From assembly GCA_965199105.1 (NCBI GenBank), contig CBDAQO010000002.1:1674001-1738000 (forward strand): 64,000 nucleotides of DNA. Reading direction: 5' to 3'. This DNA is from LMUY01 sp965199105 (GTDB lineage Bacteria; Pseudomonadota; Alphaproteobacteria; Acetobacterales; Acetobacteraceae). The position numbers and the translations under genes are program-made. How positions within the stretch are numbered: position 1 is the first letter of the stretch; each line of letters opens with the position of its first letter. The notes under the pieces are model-generated. The model saw only the letters and a program-made list of their open reading frames with translations. It was not told where the DNA came from and made no database searches. Shown one piece after another: positions 8,826 through 18,902 of the stretch.

Positions 8826-8909
8826 ATGCTCGATCTCGTGTTTGTGGTGGGCGGTTGCGCCTTCTTCGTGGTGGCGGTGCTCTACACCGTCGCCTGCGAC
8901 AAGTTGTGA
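8826..8909 (+). CDS. 27-residue single-helix membrane peptide leading the kdp operon
   Basis: ATG to TGA encodes a 27-residue peptide: a hydrophobic helix (LVFVVGGCAFFVVAVLYTVA) ending in CDKL. Peptides of this form, with a C-terminal 'ACD+L' signature, are found just upstream of kdpF in other proteobacteria, so I treat it as real. It is followed after 10 nt by kdpF. It may be a small regulatory or structural subunit like KdpF; no function can be read from the sequence. Confidence 0.6.
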   Translation: MLDLVFVVGGCAFFVVAVLYTVACDKL

Positions 8910-8919
8910 GGGCAGCACC

Positions 8920-9009
8920 ATGGTGTTCGACTACGTCCTCGGCGGCGCCGTCACGGTCGGCCTGCTCTGCTACCTGGTCTACGCGCTGCTGCGCCCGGAG
9001 AACTTCTAA
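8920..9009 (+). CDS. kdpF: Potassium-transporting ATPase small subunit KdpF
   Basis: A 29-residue single-span peptide (FDYVLGGAVTVGLLCYLVYA then LLRPENF) that matches KdpF, which stabilises the KdpFABC complex in the inner membrane. The C-terminal 'LLRPExF' is diagnostic. It starts at ATG 8920 and ends 42 nt before kdpA. Confidence 0.9.
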   Translation: MVFDYVLGGAVTVGLLCYLVYALLRPENF

Positions 9010-9051
9010 GGCCATGGCGCGCGCTTCCACCCCCTCTAAGGCAGGCCTGTC

Positions 9052-10779
9052 ATGACGATTAACGGCTGGGTGCAGATCGCCCTGTTCTGCGGCTTGCTGC
9101 TGCTGCTGGTGAAGCCGTTCGGCGGCTACATGACGCGGGTGTTCACCGGCGAGCGCACCCTGTTGCGCCCGGTCCTGCGCCCCATCGAGCTCGCCATCTA
9201 CGCGATCTGTGGTGTGCGCGAGGACGAGGAGCAGCATTGGGTGACCTACGCGGTCTCGATGCTGTTCGTGAGCGTGGCCGGGTTCGCTTCGCTCTACGCG
9301 CTGCAGCGCCTGCAGGCCGTGCTGCCGTTCAACCCGGCGGGCCAGAGCGCGGTCGGCACCGACCTGGCGTTTAACACCTCGATCAGCTTCATCACCAATA
9401 CCAATTGGCAGTCCTACACGCCCGAAAGCACGATGAGCGACCTGACCCAGATGGCTGGGCTGACCGTGCACAACTTCCTCTCCGCCGCCACCGGCATCGC
9501 GCTGGCCCTGGCGCTGATCCGGGGCTTCGCGCGCCGGTCGGCCGCAACCGTCGGCAACTTCTGGGTCGACCTTACCCGCTGCGTGCTCTACATCCTGCTG
9601 CCGATCTCCATCGTGATCGCGCTCGTGTTCGTGTGGCAGGGCATGCCGCAGAACCTGCACGCCTACACCGCCGCCACCACGCTCGAAGGCGCCCACCAGG
9701 TGATCGCGCAGGGCCCGGTCGCGTCGCAGGAAGCGATCAAGATCTTCGGCACCAACGGCGGCGGGTTCTTCAACGCCAACTCCGCCCACCCGTTCGAGAA
9801 CCCGACCGCGCTCACCAACCTGATGCAGATGGTGATGATCTTCTCCATCGGCGCCGCGCTGACCAACGTGTTCGGCCGCATGGTGGGAGACCAGCGGCAG
9901 GGCTGGGCGATCTTTGCCGCTATGGGCCTGCTGTTCCTGGCCGGCGTGTTCGTCACCTACCCGGTGGAGGCCGGCGGCAACCCGGCCTTCGCCGCGCTGC
10001 ACGTGGACAGCGCGCCCAGCGCGTCGCAGACCGGCGGCAACATGGAGGGCAAGGAGGTGCGCTTCGGCATCGCCAACTCCGCTCTGTTCGCCACCGTCAC
10101 CACCGACACGTCGTGCGGCGCGGTCAACACCATGCATGACAGCCTGCTGCCGCTGGCGGGCATGGTCCCGATCGCCAACATCATGCTGGGCGAGATCATC
10201 TTCGGCGGCGTGGGGTCGGGGCTCTACGGCATGCTGGCCTTCGCCATTATCGCGGTGTTCGTCGCCGGGCTGATGGTCGGGCGGACGCCGGAATACCTGG
10301 GCAAAAAGATCGAGGCCAAGGAGGTCAAGATGTCCATGCTGGCCATCCTGATCCTGCCGCTGTCGATCCTGGGCTTCACCGCGGTGGCCGTCGTGCTGCC
10401 GGTGGGCACGGGGGCGATGAGCAACGCCGGGCCGCACGGCTTCAGCGAGGCGCTGTACGCCTACACCTCGGCCACGGGGAACAACGGCAGCGCCTTCGCC
10501 GGGCTGTCCGCCAACGTGCCGTTCTGGAACATCACGCTCGGCGCCGCGATGCTGATCGGGCGCTTCCTGTTCGTCATCCCGGTGCTGGCTGTGGCGGGCT
10601 CGATGGCGGCCAAGAAGATCGTGCCCGTCTCGGCCGGCACCTTCCCCACCACCGGCGGGCTGTTCGTCGGCCTGCTGGTGGGCGTGGTGCTGATCGTGGG
10701 CGGGCTGACCTTCTTCCCCTCGCTCGCGCTGGGCCCGATCGCCGAGCATTACGGCATGGTCGCCGGCAACACTTACTGA
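9052..10779 (+). CDS. kdpA: Potassium-transporting ATPase subunit KdpA
   Basis: A 575-residue polytopic membrane protein, the K+-binding and translocating subunit of the Kdp P-type ATPase, related to K+-channel pore modules. Typical segments are present: the selectivity-filter region GTNGGGFFNANSAHPFENPT and the later TDTSCGAVNTMHDS and TSATGNNGSAF loops. Length matches the family. It is followed after 21 nt by kdpB. Expression is expected to depend on the KdpD/KdpE pair encoded downstream. Confidence 0.97.
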   Translation: MTINGWVQIALFCGLLLLLVKPFGGYMTRVFTGERTLLRPVLRPIELAIYAICGVREDEEQHWVTYAVSMLFVSVAGFASLYALQRLQAVLPFNPAGQSAVGTDLAFNTSISFITNTNWQSYTPESTMSDLTQMAGLTVHNFLSAATGIALALALIRGFARRSAATVGNFWVDLTRCVLYILLPISIVIALVFVWQGMPQNLHAYTAATTLEGAHQVIAQGPVASQEAIKIFGTNGGGFFNANSAHPFENPTALTNLMQMVMIFSIGAALTNVFGRMVGDQRQGWAIFAAMGLLFLAGVFVTYPVEAGGNPAFAALHVDSAPSASQTGGNMEGKEVRFGIANSALFATVTTDTSCGAVNTMHDSLLPLAGMVPIANIMLGEIIFGGVGSGLYGMLAFAIIAVFVAGLMVGRTPEYLGKKIEAKEVKMSMLAILILPLSILGFTAVAVVLPVGTGAMSNAGPHGFSEALYAYTSATGNNGSAFAGLSANVPFWNITLGAAMLIGRFLFVIPVLAVAGSMAAKKIVPVSAGTFPTTGGLFVGLLVGVVLIVGGLTFFPSLALGPIAEHYGMVAGNTY

Positions 10780-10800
10780 TTAGGGCTTAGGACCATCCCC

Positions 10801-12921
<2,121 letters not shown>

Positions 12922-12932
12922 GACCCCGTTCC

Positions 12933-13538
12933 ATGCTCAAGCAAATTCGCCCGGCGATCCTGATGATCGTGGTCTTCACCGCCATCACCGGCCTGGCTTA
13001 CCCGCTCGCGATGACCGGCATCGCCGGTGCCGTCTTCCCGTACCAGTCGGGTGGCAGCCTGGTGCAGCGGGACGGCCACGTGATCGGCTCGGCGCTGATC
13101 GGCCAGAGCTTCACCCAGCCGCAGTATTTCCACGGCCGCCCCTCCGCCACCACCGACACCGACCCGAACGACAGCAGCAAGACCATTGCCGCGCCCTACA
13201 ATGCGCAGAACTCGGGTGGCTCCAACCTGGCCGCCACCTCCAAGGCGCTGCTTGACCGGGTGAAGGGCGACGCCGACAAGCTCACCGCCGAGAACCCCGG
13301 CCCGCCGGTGCCGGTGGACCTGGTGACCACCTCCGCCAGCGGGCTCGACCCGGACATCACCCCCGCCGGCGCCCTGTTCCAGGTGCCGCGGGTGGCGCAG
13401 GCTCGCAAGCTGCCGGAGGAGCAGGTGCGCCAATTGGTCGCCCAGCACACCGACGGCCGCCTGTTCGGCATCATCGGCGAACCCCACGTGAACGTGCTGC
13501 AGCTCAACCTGGCCCTGGACGCCCTCGGCAAGAGCTGA
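12933..13538 (+). CDS. kdpC: Potassium-transporting ATPase subunit KdpC
   Basis: A 201-residue protein with one N-terminal membrane helix (PAILMIVVFTAITGLAYPL) and a periplasmic domain bearing the family motifs QPQYFHGRPSAT, SGGSNLAATSK and LVTTSASGLDPDITPA. KdpC is the accessory subunit that raises the ATP affinity of KdpB. It begins 11 nt after the kdpB stop. After its stop comes a gap with two inverted copies of the palindromic repeat before kdpD. Confidence 0.95.
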   Translation: MLKQIRPAILMIVVFTAITGLAYPLAMTGIAGAVFPYQSGGSLVQRDGHVIGSALIGQSFTQPQYFHGRPSATTDTDPNDSSKTIAAPYNAQNSGGSNLAATSKALLDRVKGDADKLTAENPGPPVPVDLVTTSASGLDPDITPAGALFQVPRVAQARKLPEEQVRQLVAQHTDGRLFGIIGEPHVNVLQLNLALDALGKS

Positions 13539-13557
13539 CGCCGCCGCACACAAAAAG

Positions 13558-13652
13558 CCGTCTCCCTCTGGGAGAGGGTTGGGTGAGGGGGTCACAAAGC
13601 GCTATATCGACCAGGCTGCCCCTCACCCCGCCCTGTCCCCGAGGGAGCAGGA
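13558..13652. repeat. Inverted pair of the palindromic repeat (copies B and C) between kdpC and kdpD
   Basis: Copy B (13558-13591: tctccc-tct-gggaga, then gggtgagggg) and copy C in opposite orientation (13619-13652: cccctcacccc, then a degenerate ccctgtcccc-gaggga) face each other across about 27 nt. Each can fold alone, and the pair can form a long stem. Lying between the transporter genes and the sensor/regulator genes, it could attenuate read-through or protect the kdpFABC transcript. That role is inferred. Confidence 0.75.
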
Positions 13653-13683
13653 GGCAGGCAGCAGGGAGTAGCTTGAGCCAGCC

Positions 13684-16368
13684 ATGAACGACGGCCGTCC
13701 TTCGCCCGACGCCCTGCTCGCCGAAGCCAACCGCGCCAACCGCGGGCGGCTCAAGGTGTTCCTCGGCGCCGCTCCCGGCGTGGGCAAGACCTACGAGATG
13801 CTGGTCAACGCCGCCAACCGCATGCGTGACGGGGCGGACGTCGTGGTCGGCGTCGCCGAGACCCACGGCCGCAAGGAGACCATGGCGCTGCTCGAGGGGC
13901 TCGAGATCATCCCCCGCCGCCAGGTCGACCATCGCGGCCACATCGTCGAGGAAATGGACCTCGACGCGGTGCTGGCCCGGCGCCCGCAGCTCGTGCTGGT
14001 CGACGAACTCGCCCACACCAACGCCCCGGGCAGCCGCCATCCCAAGCGCTACCTCGACGTGGAAGAGCTGCTGGCGGCCGGGATCGATGTCTACACCACG
14101 CTCAACATCCAGCACGTCGAGAGCCTGAACGACGTGGTGGCGCAGATCACCCGTATCCGGGTGCGCGAGACGGTGCCGGACTCCATCATCGACCGGGCCG
14201 ACGACATCGAGGTGATCGACCTCACCCCGGAAGACCTCATCAAGCGCATGAAGGACGGCAAGATCTACCTGCCGCACCAGGCGGAGCGGGCGGTGAAGCA
14301 CTACTTCCTGCCCGGCAACCTGGCCGCCCTGCGCGAGCTCGCCCTGCGCCGCACCGCCCAGCGGGTGGACGACCAGATGGTCGACTACATGCGCAGCCAC
14401 GCCATCAACGGCCCCTGGGGCGCCAGCGAGCGGGTGCTGGTGGTGCTGGACGGCAGCCCGGGCGGCGAAGCGCTGGTGCGCCATGGCCGGCGGCTGGCCG
14501 ACCGGCTGCGCGGCTCCTGGACCGCCATCCACGTGGAAAGCGGCGGCTGGCGCGACCAGGCCGGCCAGCAGGTGGTGGCCGAGGCGCTGCGGCTGGCCCA
14601 GCGCCTGGGTGCCGAGACCATCACCGTGCCCGGCTCCGACGTCGCCACCACCGTGGTCGAGTACGCCCGCGGCAACAACTTCACTCACGTCATCGTGCCG
14701 CCGTCGCGCCGGGCGCATTGGACCGAGATGCTGCGTGGCTCCACCGCCCAGCGCATCATCAGCCGCGCCTCCAACATCCACATCCACGTGCTGGCGGAGG
14801 ACACCAAGCCGGCCAAGAGCCAGGGCCGCGGTCCCGGCGTCGGGTCGCTGTTCCAGGGGCTGACCCCGAGCGCCAGCGGCGGCAGCGTGCTGGCGGTGGC
14901 GGCCGCATTGGGCGTGGCGCTGATGCTGCACGAGATCGTGGGCGTCTCCAGCGTGGCGCTGGTGTTCCTGATGAGCGTGCTCGCCACCGCTGTGGTCTAC
15001 GGCCTGGCCGCCTCCCTGCTCGCCTGCCTGCTGAGCGTGCTGGCGTACAACTTCTTCTTCCTCGCCCCGCTCTACAGCTTCACCATCACCGACCCGGAAA
15101 ACTTCGTCACCCTGCTGGTGTTCACCATCGTGGCGGTGGTGGCGAGCAAGATCACCGCCCGCATGCGCGACCAGACCGTCACCGCCCGCGCCCGCGCCAA
15201 GACCACCGAGGAGCTGTATCAATTCAGCGGCAAGCTCGCCAGCGCCGTCTCGATGGACGACGTGCTCTGGGCCACCGCGCATCAGGTGGCGCTGATGCTC
15301 AAGCTGCGCGTGGTGCTGCTGCTGCCGGGCGAGAACGGCCTGGCGGTGCAGGCCGGCTTCCCGCCTGACGACATGCTGGACGATGCCGATTTGGCCGCCG
15401 CCAAGTGGGCCTGGGAGCACAACCGCACCGCCGGCCGCGGCTCGGACACGCTGCCCGGCGGCAAGCGCCTGTTCATCCCGATGCAGACCGGCCGCGGCCC
15501 GATCGGCGTCATCGGGCTGGACCGCGATGAGCCCGGCCCGCTGCTCACCCCCGACCAGCAGCGCCTGCTCAACGCCCTGTCGGACCAGGCAGCGCTGGCG
15601 CTCGAGCGGGTGAACCTGGTGCGCGACGTGGACCAGGCACGGCTGCAGGCGGAGACCGACCGCTTGCGCTCGGCCCTGCTCACCTCGATCTCGCACGACC
15701 TGCGTACCCCGCTTGCCTCCATCCTGGGGGCCGCCAGCAGCCTGGCCAGCCAGCACGGCAGCCTCGACGAGGTGGGCCGCGCCGCGATGCTGCGCACCAT
15801 CCAGGAGGAGGCCGAGCGGCTCAACCGCTTCATCGGCAACCTGCTCGACATGACCCGGCTCGAATCCGGCCCGCTGCTGCCCACCGGTGGGCTCGCCGAC
15901 CTGTCGGACGTGGTGGGCGCGGTGCTGCGCCGGGCCGAGCGCATCCTGTCGGCCTACCACGTGCGGGTGGACCTGCAGCCCGGCCTGCCGATGCTGGCCA
16001 TCGACATGGTGCTTTTTGAGCAGGTGCTGTTCAACCTGCTGGACAACGCCGCCAAATACTCGGTGCCGGGAAGCTGCGTGCAGATCAGCGCCTGGCAGGA
16101 TGGCGGCATCGTGCGCATCCGGGTGATGGACGAGGGCGACGGCATTCCCGAGGCCGACCTCGAACGCGTGTTCGACAAGTTCTACCGCGTGCGCAGCGCC
16201 GACCGGCAGCGCGCCGGCACCGGGCTCGGCCTGGCCATCTGCCGCGGCTTCGTGGAGGTGATGGGCGGCACCATCGCGGCCGCCAACCGGGACGACCGGC
16301 CCGGCGCCTGCTTCACCATCACCCTGCCGGTGCCGGCGCAATTGCCGCTGGAGGAAGAGGCGGCGTGA
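13684..16368 (+). CDS. kdpD: Sensor histidine kinase KdpD
   Basis: An 894-residue sensor kinase, full length for the family. Order: N-terminal KdpD domain with a Walker A loop (GAAPGVGKTYEM, about residues 27-38) and the VDELAHTNAPGSRH segment; a universal-stress-protein-like domain (about 250-370); four close membrane helices (about 400-495); a GAF-like region; the HisKA dimerisation domain with phospho-acceptor in SISHDLRTPL (His about 671); and the HATPase domain with NLLDNAAKYS and GTGLGLAICRG. It senses K+ limitation or osmotic upshift and phosphorylates KdpE. Its stop overlaps the kdpE GTG start by 4 nt. Confidence 0.97.
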   Translation: MNDGRPSPDALLAEANRANRGRLKVFLGAAPGVGKTYEMLVNAANRMRDGADVVVGVAETHGRKETMALLEGLEIIPRRQVDHRGHIVEEMDLDAVLARRPQLVLVDELAHTNAPGSRHPKRYLDVEELLAAGIDVYTTLNIQHVESLNDVVAQITRIRVRETVPDSIIDRADDIEVIDLTPEDLIKRMKDGKIYLPHQAERAVKHYFLPGNLAALRELALRRTAQRVDDQMVDYMRSHAINGPWGASERVLVVLDGSPGGEALVRHGRRLADRLRGSWTAIHVESGGWRDQAGQQVVAEALRLAQRLGAETITVPGSDVATTVVEYARGNNFTHVIVPPSRRAHWTEMLRGSTAQRIISRASNIHIHVLAEDTKPAKSQGRGPGVGSLFQGLTPSASGGSVLAVAAALGVALMLHEIVGVSSVALVFLMSVLATAVVYGLAASLLACLLSVLAYNFFFLAPLYSFTITDPENFVTLLVFTIVAVVASKITARMRDQTVTARARAKTTEELYQFSGKLASAVSMDDVLWATAHQVALMLKLRVVLLLPGENGLAVQAGFPPDDMLDDADLAAAKWAWEHNRTAGRGSDTLPGGKRLFIPMQTGRGPIGVIGLDRDEPGPLLTPDQQRLLNALSDQAALALERVNLVRDVDQARLQAETDRLRSALLTSISHDLRTPLASILGAASSLASQHGSLDEVGRAAMLRTIQEEAERLNRFIGNLLDMTRLESGPLLPTGGLADLSDVVGAVLRRAERILSAYHVRVDLQPGLPMLAIDMVLFEQVLFNLLDNAAKYSVPGSCVQISAWQDGGIVRIRVMDEGDGIPEADLERVFDKFYRVRSADRQRAGTGLGLAICRGFVEVMGGTIAAANRDDRPGACFTITLPVPAQLPLEEEAA

Positions 16369-17087
16369 GCGTCACCACGGGCAAGCCGCCGGCTGTGAGC
16401 GGCGCCAGGCTGCGGGTGCTGATCGTGGACGACGAGCCGGCGATCCTGCGCTTCCTGCGCACCGGGTTGACCGCCCAAGGCTTTGCCGTGTCCGAGGTGG
16501 GCACCGGTGCGGCCGCGATGGACGCCATTGGCGCGCAGGCCGCCGACCTCGTGGTGCTAGACCTCGGCCTGCCCGACATGGACGGGCTGCACGTGATCGG
16601 CAAGGTGCGCGAGAGCGGCTCGGTGATGCCGATCATCGTGCTCTCCAGCCGCGACGACGAGCTGAGCAAGGTGACCGCGCTCGACCTCGGCGCCGACGAC
16701 TTCGTCACCAAGCCGTTCGGCATCGACGAGCTGTTCGCCCGCATCCGCGCCGCCCAGCGCCACCGCCTGCAGCAGGCCGGGGAGCGCCCGCTGTTCCGGG
16801 CGGCAGAGCTGCGGGTGGACCTGGTGCGCCGCATCGTCACCATGGGCGGCGGCGAGCTAAAGTTCTCCCGCCGCGAGTATGCCCTGCTGCGGCTGCTGGT
16901 GGCGCATGCCGGCAAGGTCTTGACCCACAAGCAAATCCTGCGCGAGGTATGGGGCGGTGACACCGACGTGCAGTATCTTCGCATCTACATCCGCGCGCTG
17001 CGCCAGAAGATCGAGCCGGACCCGGAGCGGCCGGTGTATATCCAGACCGAGACCGGCGTCGGCTATCGCCTGCGCGCACCCGATTAG
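16365..17087 (+). CDS. kdpE: Two-component response regulator KdpE
   Basis: A 240-residue OmpR/PhoB-type regulator. The receiver domain has the acidic pair (VDDEP), phospho-acceptor Asp in VLDLGLPDMDG (about residue 66) and the conserved Lys in TKPFG. The C-terminal winged helix carries LKFSRREYALLRLL and VQYLRIYIRALRQKIE. It starts with a GTG inside the kdpD stop (GTGA overlap), so the two are translationally coupled. It is expected to activate kdpFABC on low K+. About a dozen residues precede the receiver domain, slightly longer than usual. Confidence 0.95.
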   Translation: MSVTTGKPPAVSGARLRVLIVDDEPAILRFLRTGLTAQGFAVSEVGTGAAAMDAIGAQAADLVVLDLGLPDMDGLHVIGKVRESGSVMPIIVLSSRDDELSKVTALDLGADDFVTKPFGIDELFARIRAAQRHRLQQAGERPLFRAAELRVDLVRRIVTMGGGELKFSRREYALLRLLVAHAGKVLTHKQILREVWGGDTDVQYLRIYIRALRQKIEPDPERPVYIQTETGVGYRLRAPD

Positions 17088-17138
17088 ACGAGTGCGAATG
17101 GAACTGATCCTCGCCCTGTGGAACATGGATGCCGGCGC

Positions 17139-17585
17139 ATGAAGCTGAGTGAGCTGATCGGCCCCGACCGCGTCCTGGTGGACCTGCGGGCCAGCGACAA
17201 GGCGCAGTTGCTGGGCGAGTTGTCGCGGCAGGCTGCCGGCCGGTGCGCGCTGGAGAGCGGGGCAGTGCTGAGCGCGTTGGCCGCGCGCGAGGCGTTGGGC
17301 TCCACCGGGCTCGGCCGCGGCTTCGCCCTGCCGCATGCCCGCGTGCCGGGCCTGGACCGTCTGTTCGGCCTCTTCGTCCGCCTCGCCCGCCCGCTCGACT
17401 TCGACGCCATCGACGGCCAGATGGTCGATTTAGTGTTCCTGCTGCTGATCCCCGCCGGCGCCGGCAACGAGCACGTGGCCGCCCTGGCCGCCATCGCCCG
17501 CGAGATGCGCGACGAGGCGGTGGTCAAGCAGGTGCGGCGGGCGTCCACCGCGGCGGCGCTCTACCAAAGTCTATCGCACCCATAA
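17139..17585 (+). CDS. PTS IIA-Ntr (PtsN)-like protein linked to kdp
   Basis: A 148-residue PTS EIIA domain of the fructose/nitrogen type. The phosphorylatable histidine lies in GRGFALPHARVPG (His66), and the family motifs LSALAAREALGSTG and LVFLLLIPAG are present. ATG 17139 is chosen because it opens directly on the conserved MKLSELI start; the frame is open slightly further upstream. It lies 51 nt after kdpE on the same strand and probably belongs to the kdp operon. EIIA-Ntr is known in enterobacteria to bind and modulate KdpD, so its position here suggests a dedicated regulator of this Kdp system (inference). Confidence 0.85.
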   Translation: MKLSELIGPDRVLVDLRASDKAQLLGELSRQAAGRCALESGAVLSALAAREALGSTGLGRGFALPHARVPGLDRLFGLFVRLARPLDFDAIDGQMVDLVFLLLIPAGAGNEHVAALAAIAREMRDEAVVKQVRRASTAAALYQSLSHP

Positions 17586-17594
17586 GAAATACCG

Positions 17595-17612
17595 ATCAAG
17601 TTTTCGCTTGAT
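17595..17612 (+). terminator. Small hairpin after the IIA-Ntr gene
   Basis: atcaag - ttttcg - cttgat makes a 6-bp perfect stem 10 nt after the IIA-Ntr stop. No T-run follows, so termination is uncertain. The arms resemble the core of the larger palindrome at 29505-29550 (atcaag...cttgat), hinting at a related repeat fragment. Confidence 0.35.
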
Positions 17613-17636
17613 TGAGGCCGCGCCAATGGCAGATTG

Positions 17637-17663
17637 TGCGTCGCAGCATTATGCTGCACCGCA
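17637..17663. promoter_or_regulatory. 27-bp symmetric dyad upstream of ahpC, probable operator
   Basis: The segment reads tgcg - nn - gcagcat - t - atgctgc - nn - cgca, perfectly symmetric about position 17650 in all 22 specified bases. It lies 35 nt before the ahpC ATG, where a regulator would overlap the promoter or leader. I do not recognise it as an OxyR, Fur or IscR consensus; the binding factor is unknown. Confidence 0.55.
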
Positions 17664-17697
17664 ATGCACAACCCTTACTTTTGGTGGATGGACCCTT

Positions 17698-18252
17698 ATG
17701 CTCACTGTTGGTGACACGTTCCCGAGCTTCAACCTCAAGGCGGTGAAGGGCGGCCCCGAGGGCCTCAACCTCAAGACCTGCTTCACCGACATCACCGACC
17801 AGTCCGACGCGGGCAAGTGGAAGATCGTGTTCTTCTGGCCCAAGGATTTCACGTTCATTTGCCCAACCGAGATCGTGGCGTTCGGCAAGATGGCGGGCGA
17901 TTTCGCCGACCGCGACACCGTGGTCTATGGCGTCTCGATCGACAACGAGTTCACCCACGTGAACTGGCGCTTGCACCACGAGGACCTGAACAAGCTCGAA
18001 ATCCCGATGCTGTCGGACCTCAAGCGTGAGCTGTCGATCGCCTGCGGCATCCTGGACAAGGCGGACGGCGTGGCGATGCGCGCGACCTTCGTGGTCGATC
18101 CGCAGGGCATCATCCGCTTCGTATCGGTGAACCACGACAGCGTCGGCCGCAACCCGGCCGAAGTGCTGCGGGTGGTGGACGCACTGCAGAGCGACGAGCT
18201 GTGCCCGTGCAATTGGAACAAGGGTGACGAGTTCATCCAGATCGCCGCGTAA
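17698..18252 (+). CDS. ahpC: Alkyl hydroperoxide reductase AhpC (peroxiredoxin, mycobacterial type)
   Basis: A 184-residue 2-Cys peroxiredoxin reducing hydrogen peroxide, organic peroxides and peroxynitrite. The peroxidatic cysteine is Cys55 in DFTFICPTEIVAF; the C-terminal resolving cysteines are Cys169 and Cys171 (ELCPCNW). Three such cysteines and a following ahpD gene are the arrangement known from Mycobacterium AhpC, which is reduced by AhpD instead of AhpF. Start ATG 17698 opens with the typical MLTVGDTFPSF; earlier in-frame codons would run through the dyad. The pair forms an oxidative-stress operon with ahpD. Confidence 0.93.
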   Translation: MLTVGDTFPSFNLKAVKGGPEGLNLKTCFTDITDQSDAGKWKIVFFWPKDFTFICPTEIVAFGKMAGDFADRDTVVYGVSIDNEFTHVNWRLHHEDLNKLEIPMLSDLKRELSIACGILDKADGVAMRATFVVDPQGIIRFVSVNHDSVGRNPAEVLRVVDALQSDELCPCNWNKGDEFIQIAA

Positions 18253-18275
18253 CCGGGGCGTCGGCGATCACGACT

Positions 18276-18311
18276 GCAGCGGCCCGGCTCGGCGACGGGC
18301 CGGGCCGCTGC
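18276..18311. other. Perfect 13-bp inverted repeat between ahpC and ahpD
   Basis: gcagcggcccggc is followed after 10 nt by its exact reverse complement (18299-18311). This very GC-rich hairpin lies 23 nt after the ahpC stop and 19 nt before the ahpD start. There is no T-run, so it more likely stabilises the ahpC mRNA or partially attenuates transcription into ahpD. Confidence 0.6.
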
Positions 18312-18330
18312 GTTTCCATGGAGCATTTCA

Positions 18331-18867
18331 ATGTCGATCGAAGCGCTGAAGAGCCGCATTCCCGAATACGCCAAGGACCTGAAGCTCAACCTGGGCTCGC
18401 TGGCCACCGAGCCCAGCCTGTCCGTCCAGCAGCGCGCGGGCACCTTCGTCGCCGCCGCGCTGGCCTCGCGCAACGCCGAGGTGTCGGTGGCGCTGGTGGG
18501 TGAGTTCGGCGCCCAGCTCACGCCCGAAGCCCTGGCGGCGGCCAAGGCGGCGGCGGCCATCATGGGCATGAACAACGTCTACTACCGCTTCACCCACGAG
18601 GTCGGCGGCGACTACCCGAACATGCCGGCCCGCCTGCGCATGAACATCATGGCCCGGCCCGGCGTCGACAAGGCCGATTTCGAGCTGTGGTCGCTCGCGG
18701 TGTCGGCGGTGAACGGCTGCGCGATGTGCATGGAGAGCCACGAAAAGGTGGTCCGCCAGGCCGGGATGACGCAGGAGCAGGTGCAGGCCGCGGTCCGCAT
18801 CGCAGCCGTGGTGCATGCGGTTGCCGCGGTGCTGGACGGCGAGGACGCGCTGGCGACCGCCGCCTGA
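18331..18867 (+). CDS. ahpD: Alkylhydroperoxidase AhpD
   Basis: A 178-residue AhpD/carboxymuconolactone decarboxylase-fold protein. The redox centre CAMC (Cys130, Cys133), with His137 and Glu118, falls at the same positions as the catalytic residues known for Mycobacterium AhpD. That enzyme passes electrons, from lipoamide systems, to AhpC. Its place directly after ahpC supports this role. A convergent terminator hairpin follows. Confidence 0.93.
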   Translation: MSIEALKSRIPEYAKDLKLNLGSLATEPSLSVQQRAGTFVAAALASRNAEVSVALVGEFGAQLTPEALAAAKAAAAIMGMNNVYYRFTHEVGGDYPNMPARLRMNIMARPGVDKADFELWSLAVSAVNGCAMCMESHEKVVRQAGMTQEQVQAAVRIAAVVHAVAAVLDGEDALATAA

Positions 18868-18876
18868 GCCATTGGC

Positions 18877-18899
18877 GCTCCCGCCCAACCAGCGGGAGC
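18877..18899. terminator. Bidirectional terminator hairpin between ahpD and the antiporter gene
   Basis: gctcccgc - ccaacca - gcgggagc is a perfect 8-bp GC-rich stem in the 35-nt gap between two convergent stops (18867 and 18903). No T-tract is present; position and symmetry support a terminator. Confidence 0.55.
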
Positions 18900-18902
18900 A
18901 GC

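Noticed and set aside
8707..10749. 680-codon minus-strand frame across kdpA
   Set aside because: Antisense shadow of kdpA; composition bias only, no recognisable protein motifs.
13504..16341. 945-codon open frame on the minus strand across kdpD
   Set aside because: It is a high-GC antisense shadow of kdpD, with Gln/His/Arg/Gly-rich low-complexity translation and no domain.
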